8,881 nucleotides of DNA, from positions 1 through 8,881 of the forward strand of contig PIVW01000229.1 of NCBI GenBank assembly GCA_003353825.1, written 5' to 3'. Below, piece by piece: positions 5,029 through 8,881 of this stretch. The translations under genes and the position numbers were made by a program. The notes beneath the pieces were generated by a model. The model had not been told where the DNA came from, made no database searches, and saw nothing but the letters and a program-made list of their open reading frames with translations. How positions within the stretch are numbered: position 1 is the stretch's first letter; each line of letters starts with the position of its first letter. The stretch is from Chloroflexota bacterium. GTDB lineage: Bacteria > Chloroflexota > Anaerolineae > J102.

Positions 5029-8000
5029 ATGCTCACTACCACATGGCTCGAAGGTGTTGTTGCTGAGGTTAAGAACCCTCTTCCCAACTTCCACGCAGCT
5101 CGCATCCGCAACCCGGATGACTTTGCGCGTATAGTCGTATTACAGAGACTGCCCAATGGCGTCCTAGTCTATGGTGGTCCACTGAAGTCAGCCCCGAACG
5201 CGGGTACAAAAACACAGTCTGTCAGATTCCCTATCGAGAGCTTCACAATAGCCCAGGCGCGTAAGTGGCTAACCGACCACAACTACAAGCCGATCGCTAT
5301 TGAGCCTGCTACCCCCAAAGAGAAGGCGGGTATGCGTATTATCCAGGCAAGCGAGATAGAGGCAGAGATATTCCTTGATGGCACCGTAGGCGAAGAGATT
5401 GATGGTGAGCTGGTAGCGGCTCAAATCAGGCGGCTCAATGACCAGGGTGTCAAGACAATTAAACAGCATATCAACTCAGGCGGCGGGTCTGTCGTCAATG
5501 GCTTTGCTATCGTATCAGCCAACCTAGCGAGTGAAGCTACTATCGAGATACACAACGATGGTCTGGCTGGCTCTATGGCTGGCATTATCCTACTCACTGG
5601 CGATAAGGTTTTCATGCGTGACTATGCTACGTTGATGCTTCACGAGCCATCTCTAGGTAGCGAGACTATTGACAAGACCCAGGATGAGAAAGTCAAAACT
5701 GGGCTGCTTGCTATACGCGATAGCCTATCCAAGATAGTGCAGCGCAGGTCAGGGAAGACCAAGGCCGAAGTGGACCAGATACTCAAGGATGAGACTTGGT
5801 ACTCTGCCGCCCAAGCTAAGGCAGCAGGATTCATTGATACTATTATCAAGACTGAGCGTAAGCCTGGCAACGTTGTAGAGCTCAAGGCTGGTATCCAAAA
5901 GCAGGGCGATGAGTGGGAGATAACACTTATAACATCTGGCACAGCCCATGCCAAGACTGGAAGCGTCCATATGCCGAAGGACGTGCTCAAGAAGTCAACT
6001 GGATTATTTGAAGGTGTAGCGGTATTCGCGCACCAGTACGGTACAAATGGCGATGGTAGTCCAAGCTTTGATCATCGCCCAGATGGACAGCAGAATCCTG
6101 ACCTCTTCATCCTGAATAAGGTTGGATGGGTCACGGATGTACGCTACATAGACAACGGCGCAAAAGCGTACCTAGTAGGAAGGCTTCACTGCGTCAATAA
6201 GACTATGCGAGATCTGTTAGTCAACACCTGGGAGAAAGATAAAAGCCGAATGCCTGAGTTTAGTGTTGATGCCCGCGTTGCTGGACCTTTGCGCGGCAAC
6301 GTCAGGCACATAACCGAGATCGGGGAAGTCGCATCACTGGACGTTGTAGATCGTGGTGCGTTTTTCGGGTCTGGGTTTAATCGCCTCGTAGCATCCAAAC
6401 AAGGAGATAACATGGATAAGCTAATACAAGCAATCCTTGCTGCCGTAAAGGCTGGCAAGATGACCCTCACTGGCGTAGAGTCAGAAGGGAAAACCGACGA
6501 AGAGATTTCCTCTTCTATCAAGGGTGTACTTGGCGTCACAGACAAAGCACCCGACCTCACTGACGAGCAGATTAATCAAGTCCTTTCCAAGTCTGGGATC
6601 GATGAAATCAAAGCTGCTATTGCTGAGATGCAGAAAGCCGATGACGGTGATGACGACGACAAAGGCGAAGAAGACAAGCCTGCACCTGCCCCTGAAGGCG
6701 AGACCGCTGATGAGAAAGTCAAGCGTATTCAGGACAAGCTCACTCAGATGGAGAAAGATGTTGAGCTGCAAGCTTCTATCAACGTGCTCAACGAGAAACT
6801 TGCTGCTGCGAAGCTCCCTGAGTTTCCTGCGAAGCGTGTATCTACTCTGTTCGCTGGCCGTGTCGCTAAGCCCGAAGAGATTGATTCAGCTATCAAGGCT
6901 GAGAAAGAGTATATGGACCGACTCGTTGCGTCTGCTCCTACTGCTAAGCTTCAGCACTCTGTTGTTGTTGGCGTTAATAGCCAGGACCGCAAAGTAGCCG
7001 CTCTTGAGATGCTCATTGATCCTAACCTCAAGATCGAAGACCAGCCTGCTAATATGCAAGATGCCTATAGGCTATCTGCATCTGAGCATTTTGTCAGCCT
7101 TCACGATGCATTGCTAGCCTTTGCTGGCGCTCGCAGATATGAAGGTATGGCTACTCTCAAAGCTGCTGCAACTACCGACTTTCCAACTCTCTTCCAAGAT
7201 GCTATGAACAAGAGCATCCGGAAGCAGTATCAGTTGGCGTTGGTTGATGACCGAGTAAGCAAGCTAATCGATGAAGGCTCTGCGGAGACTCTCGATGAGC
7301 AACACGTCTATGACGTAGGCGCATTCGGTGACATTGATGTCGTAACTGAAGGTGGCACTTATACTGAGCTTGCTACTCCTGGTGATGTAGAAGCAACGTA
7401 TAGCCTAGAGAAGTTTGGTAACCTCTTCACCCTTACTGAAGAGACATTCTTCACTTCTGGCGATAAGGTCACCCGCCTGATTCAGCTATTCCCTCGTAAG
7501 ATGGCTAATGCTGCTAAGGCTACCCGCAACAAGTACATCCTTGACAGGATTACTGGTTGTAACGGCTCAACCGTCAATGCAAGAACTATCTACACTGGTG
7601 GGGTTCTTTACACTGACGCTCAGCTCAATATCACCCGTGATGCTCTTGACTATGACAGCTTCTATGCTGGCTACGTTGCAATGCTTAATCAAACTCAGCT
7701 CAGTACTTCTGTACCTGCTGAGATCAAGCCTAAGTATCTTCTAGTCCCGCATGAGCTTATGGTCGATGCTGTTAATATCACACAGAATCCTGTGTATCCT
7801 TCTCAAACATCTAACGGTGTACCTCTGAAGAATACATACAGTGGTCTTGGTGTAGAGCCTATCTCTGTACCTAACTACTACCTCTGCGGTGATATCAATA
7901 ACTGGTATATCGTAGCTGACAAGGGTGGATTCCCAACATTCGAGCTGAAGTATTTCAGGAACCAACGTGTCCCTCAAATCTTCCTGCAAAATGCTCCTAC

Positions 8001-8112
8001 TGTTGGTACTCCTTTCACCTCTGATGAGTGGAGATACAAAGTGAAGTGGCGCTTCGGTGGAGCCATCACTGACTATCGAACATTTTTTGGAGGCATTACG
8101 GCTGATGCGTAG
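5029..8112 (+). CDS. Capsid polyprotein: ClpP-like protease, second prohead protease, scaffold, major capsid protein (1027 aa)
   Basis: Domains in order: residues 1-97, a prohead-associated domain (HAARIRNPDDF and the ARKWLTDHN motif); 102-280, a ClpP-like S14 protease with INSGGG (148-153), nucleophile Ser182 in LAGSMAG, His205 in LMLHEP and Asp254 in LKDETW, spaced 23 and 49 residues as in ClpP (25 and 49); 300-457, a second prohead-protease-like domain with His335/His349, Ser412 in EFSVDA and the closing SLDVV...FNRLVAS block; 462-600, scaffold with an acidic Asp/Glu run (538-559) and a coiled coil (560-598); about 715-1027, HK97-fold major capsid protein beginning TTDFPTLF. Normally these are two to four genes. 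An ATG at 5025 in another frame is stopped after 13 codons. The SD for 5029 is weak (GGTAGAGAGA), while an internal start at 6412 is strong, so this long product is probably the minor one. Confidence 0.85.
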   Translation: MLTTTWLEGVVAEVKNPLPNFHAARIRNPDDFARIVVLQRLPNGVLVYGGPLKSAPNAGTKTQSVRFPIESFTIAQARKWLTDHNYKPIAIEPATPKEKAGMRIIQASEIEAEIFLDGTVGEEIDGELVAAQIRRLNDQGVKTIKQHINSGGGSVVNGFAIVSANLASEATIEIHNDGLAGSMAGIILLTGDKVFMRDYATLMLHEPSLGSETIDKTQDEKVKTGLLAIRDSLSKIVQRRSGKTKAEVDQILKDETWYSAAQAKAAGFIDTIIKTERKPGNVVELKAGIQKQGDEWEITLITSGTAHAKTGSVHMPKDVLKKSTGLFEGVAVFAHQYGTNGDGSPSFDHRPDGQQNPDLFILNKVGWVTDVRYIDNGAKAYLVGRLHCVNKTMRDLLVNTWEKDKSRMPEFSVDARVAGPLRGNVRHITEIGEVASLDVVDRGAFFGSGFNRLVASKQGDNMDKLIQAILAAVKAGKMTLTGVESEGKTDEEISSSIKGVLGVTDKAPDLTDEQINQVLSKSGIDEIKAAIAEMQKADDGDDDDKGEEDKPAPAPEGETADEKVKRIQDKLTQMEKDVELQASINVLNEKLAAAKLPEFPAKRVSTLFAGRVAKPEEIDSAIKAEKEYMDRLVASAPTAKLQHSVVVGVNSQDRKVAALEMLIDPNLKIEDQPANMQDAYRLSASEHFVSLHDALLAFAGARRYEGMATLKAAATTDFPTLFQDAMNKSIRKQYQLALVDDRVSKLIDEGSAETLDEQHVYDVGAFGDIDVVTEGGTYTELATPGDVEATYSLEKFGNLFTLTEETFFTSGDKVTRLIQLFPRKMANAAKATRNKYILDRITGCNGSTVNARTIYTGGVLYTDAQLNITRDALDYDSFYAGYVAMLNQTQLSTSVPAEIKPKYLLVPHELMVDAVNITQNPVYPSQTSNGVPLKNTYSGLGVEPISVPNYYLCGDINNWYIVADKGGFPTFELKYFRNQRVPQIFLQNAPTVGTPFTSDEWRYKVKWRFGGAITDYRTFFGGITADA
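6401..6414 (+). promoter_or_regulatory. Internal ribosome binding site and start within the polyprotein gene
   Basis: AAGGAG (6401-6406), five bases, then ATG (6412-6414) in frame with the polyprotein as codon 462. It is much stronger than the site at the gene's own start. It lies exactly at the junction between the last conserved block of the second protease domain and the first scaffold helix, where a separate scaffold-capsid gene would begin. Confidence 0.7.
6412..8112 (+). CDS. Nested scaffold-major capsid protein, 566 aa, from the internal start
   Basis: Initiation at the internal ATG would yield a 566-residue protein with an N-terminal scaffold (helical start MDKLIQAILAAV, acidic linker, coiled coil) and the major capsid domain, but neither protease. 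In HK97-type phages the scaffold or delta domain guides shell assembly and is then cut off. Here the cut should fall somewhere between the coiled coil and about residue 715 of the full chain; the RRYEGMATLKAAATTDF region (699-715) is a candidate by alignment position only. The capsid part has the familiar features: DAMNKSIRKQY helix start, a Gly/Thr-rich middle, LLVPHEL near 905, and WRYKVKWRFGGAITDYR near the C-terminus. Codon use differs from the upstream half (one ATA against twelve), as expected for a highly expressed product. Experimental proof is lacking. Confidence 0.65.
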   Translation: MDKLIQAILAAVKAGKMTLTGVESEGKTDEEISSSIKGVLGVTDKAPDLTDEQINQVLSKSGIDEIKAAIAEMQKADDGDDDDKGEEDKPAPAPEGETADEKVKRIQDKLTQMEKDVELQASINVLNEKLAAAKLPEFPAKRVSTLFAGRVAKPEEIDSAIKAEKEYMDRLVASAPTAKLQHSVVVGVNSQDRKVAALEMLIDPNLKIEDQPANMQDAYRLSASEHFVSLHDALLAFAGARRYEGMATLKAAATTDFPTLFQDAMNKSIRKQYQLALVDDRVSKLIDEGSAETLDEQHVYDVGAFGDIDVVTEGGTYTELATPGDVEATYSLEKFGNLFTLTEETFFTSGDKVTRLIQLFPRKMANAAKATRNKYILDRITGCNGSTVNARTIYTGGVLYTDAQLNITRDALDYDSFYAGYVAMLNQTQLSTSVPAEIKPKYLLVPHELMVDAVNITQNPVYPSQTSNGVPLKNTYSGLGVEPISVPNYYLCGDINNWYIVADKGGFPTFELKYFRNQRVPQIFLQNAPTVGTPFTSDEWRYKVKWRFGGAITDYRTFFGGITADA

Positions 8113-8135
8113 GCATTAGGTAACGATTAATTACT

Positions 8136-8801
8136 ATGGCTATCCTGCGAGAGACACTTATTCAGGCTGCGAAAGACAACCTCAAGAACAACGACTCTGC
8201 TATCCTAACGGATGATGAGTATGAGAGGATGTCTGACAAAGCTCTGAGTGATTACTCTCGCAGGAGGCCAAACTACTTGATAGAAGCATATACGGCAACC
8301 ACTGCGAAGTCGTATGAGCTTCCTTCTCTATGGTATGATGGTCTCAGCTATATAGCTGAGATTGAGTACCCTGTCGAGCAATCCCCCAAAACTACAATCG
8401 GTCGTGGCAACTACGATGTTGAGACGCAGCCTGATGGTGACCGTCTCAGATTTGTAGGTGACTACCCAGGCAACGGCAATGTCTTCTGGGTTCGCTTCAC
8501 TAGTGAGCATATCTGGGATAGCGGAGAAGCTAGTACTGCCCCTGCCTCTGACCAGGAAGGGCTATCATATCTGCTCACATCTCTTCTCTGCAAAGCCCTT
8601 GCATCTTTCTATGGCAGCAAGTCACATCCAAGTGTACCCAACATTGATTTAGTCGCATACCCTAGCCGCGTTGATGAGTATCGCCGTCTGGCTGAAGTCT
8701 GGCATAAGAAGTATATTGACGTTATCAAGCAAGCCGAGACAGGCGTTATTGGCACATCATCCTTCCTGGATTCTTCCTGGTGGGATAGGACGAACGCATG
8801 A
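8136..8801 (+). CDS. Head-tail connector (adaptor) protein, 221 aa
   Basis: The protein has the size, position and helix pattern of the adaptor that docks under the portal after packaging, as in HK97 gp6 or SPP1 gp15-type proteins. The N-terminal helices (ATG through about residue 48, with LTDDEYERMSDKALSDYSRRRP) are typical. The middle is strand-rich (LPSLWYDGLSYIAEIEYP, about 63-80). The C-terminal half is helical again (SYLLTSLLCKALASFYGS and a Lys/Arg-rich helix ending near YIDVIKQ). There is only a weak SD (TTAGGT, rather far) and a 23-base gap from the capsid stop. Assignment rests on context and general pattern more than on a diagnostic motif. Its stop overlaps the next ATG. Confidence 0.75.
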   Translation: MAILRETLIQAAKDNLKNNDSAILTDDEYERMSDKALSDYSRRRPNYLIEAYTATTAKSYELPSLWYDGLSYIAEIEYPVEQSPKTTIGRGNYDVETQPDGDRLRFVGDYPGNGNVFWVRFTSEHIWDSGEASTAPASDQEGLSYLLTSLLCKALASFYGSKSHPSVPNIDLVAYPSRVDEYRRLAEVWHKKYIDVIKQAETGVIGTSSFLDSSWWDRTNA

Positions 8802-8881
8802 CCGGATTCGAGTTCAAGTGGAAAGTCCCCAATGTTCCACTATTCAACCCAGTAGATAGAAAGCGCGTCTTGATAGCTAAC
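8798..8881 (+). CDS. 5' end of a neck/tail-region gene, cut by the window edge
   Basis: An ATG overlaps the connector's stop (ATGA) and opens a frame that runs through the last base, 28 codons. The visible start (MTGFEFKWKVPNVPLFNPVD) is not enough to identify the family. By position after the connector, candidates are a head-closure, tail-completion (gp10-like) or minor tail protein. Confidence 0.55.
   Translation, partial: MTGFEFKWKVPNVPLFNPVDRKRVLIAN

Noticed and set aside
5332..5334. Possible separate start for the ClpP-like protease at the internal ATG (codon 102)
   Set aside because: Upstream AAGGCGGG is a poor SD, and the preceding 100 codons look like a genuine domain in the same frame.
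5640..5990. 116-codon minus-strand frame opposite the ClpP-like domain
   Set aside because: Antisense shadow of a clear protease domain; no SD and no recognisable domain.
6524..6997. 157-codon + strand frame within the capsid polyprotein
   Set aside because: Its translation is rich in Leu, Ser, Arg and Lys in the way of an out-of-frame shadow, and it lies entirely inside a well-supported domain-bearing frame.
1..8881. CRISPR array, insertion sequence, att site or integrase
   Set aside because: No regularly spaced repeats, no transposase- or recombinase-like protein and no terminal inverted repeats were seen.

Overview
The window reads as part of the genome of a tailed bacteriophage or prophage with an HK97-fold capsid. 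Every supported gene lies on the + strand, packed with gaps of a few bases or with ATGA-type overlaps. Base composition is about half GC. Shine-Dalgarno (SD) sites are strong and bacterial (AGGAGG, AAGGAGAT), and one near-consensus sigma70-type promoter is visible, so the host is a bacterium. Frequent ATA and AGG codons and frequent CTAG tetramers argue against an enterobacterial host; nothing narrows it further. No terminase, tail, lysis or integration gene is in view.

Bases 1-2408 are an accessory region of small genes. They include predicted membrane proteins (280-501, 842-1255, 1759-1908), two cysteine-rich zinc-binding-type proteins (511-729, and 1905-2408, which is also membrane-anchored), and two proteins I cannot identify. 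Bases 1270-1760 are unusual. A 93-codon ORF with a strong SD overlaps a tRNA-like element with perfect acceptor and T stems, and a second partial tRNA-like T-arm precedes it. A cluster of hairpins and two micro-ORFs follow.

Bases 2411-8881 are the head module in canonical order: portal protein, MuF-type minor head protein, a 63-aa protein resembling HemP, one very long capsid polyprotein, a head-tail connector, and the first 28 codons of a further neck or tail gene.

The centrepiece is the 1027-codon gene at 5029-8112. I read it as one chain containing an N-terminal prohead-associated domain, a ClpP-like (S14) serine protease with a complete Ser182/His205/Asp254 triad, a second and unrelated prohead-protease-like domain, an acidic and coiled-coil scaffold, and the major capsid protein. 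Within it, at codon 462, exactly between the second protease and the scaffold, lies AAGGAG + 5 nt + ATG. Codon use also changes there: by my count 12 ATA codons before the site and 1 after. The likely design is one gene giving two nested products: a minor protease-scaffold-capsid fusion and an abundant scaffold-capsid protein. A TTGAAA-17 bp-TATAAT promoter just upstream (4918-4946) could boost both. The proteases would then mature the shell from inside.
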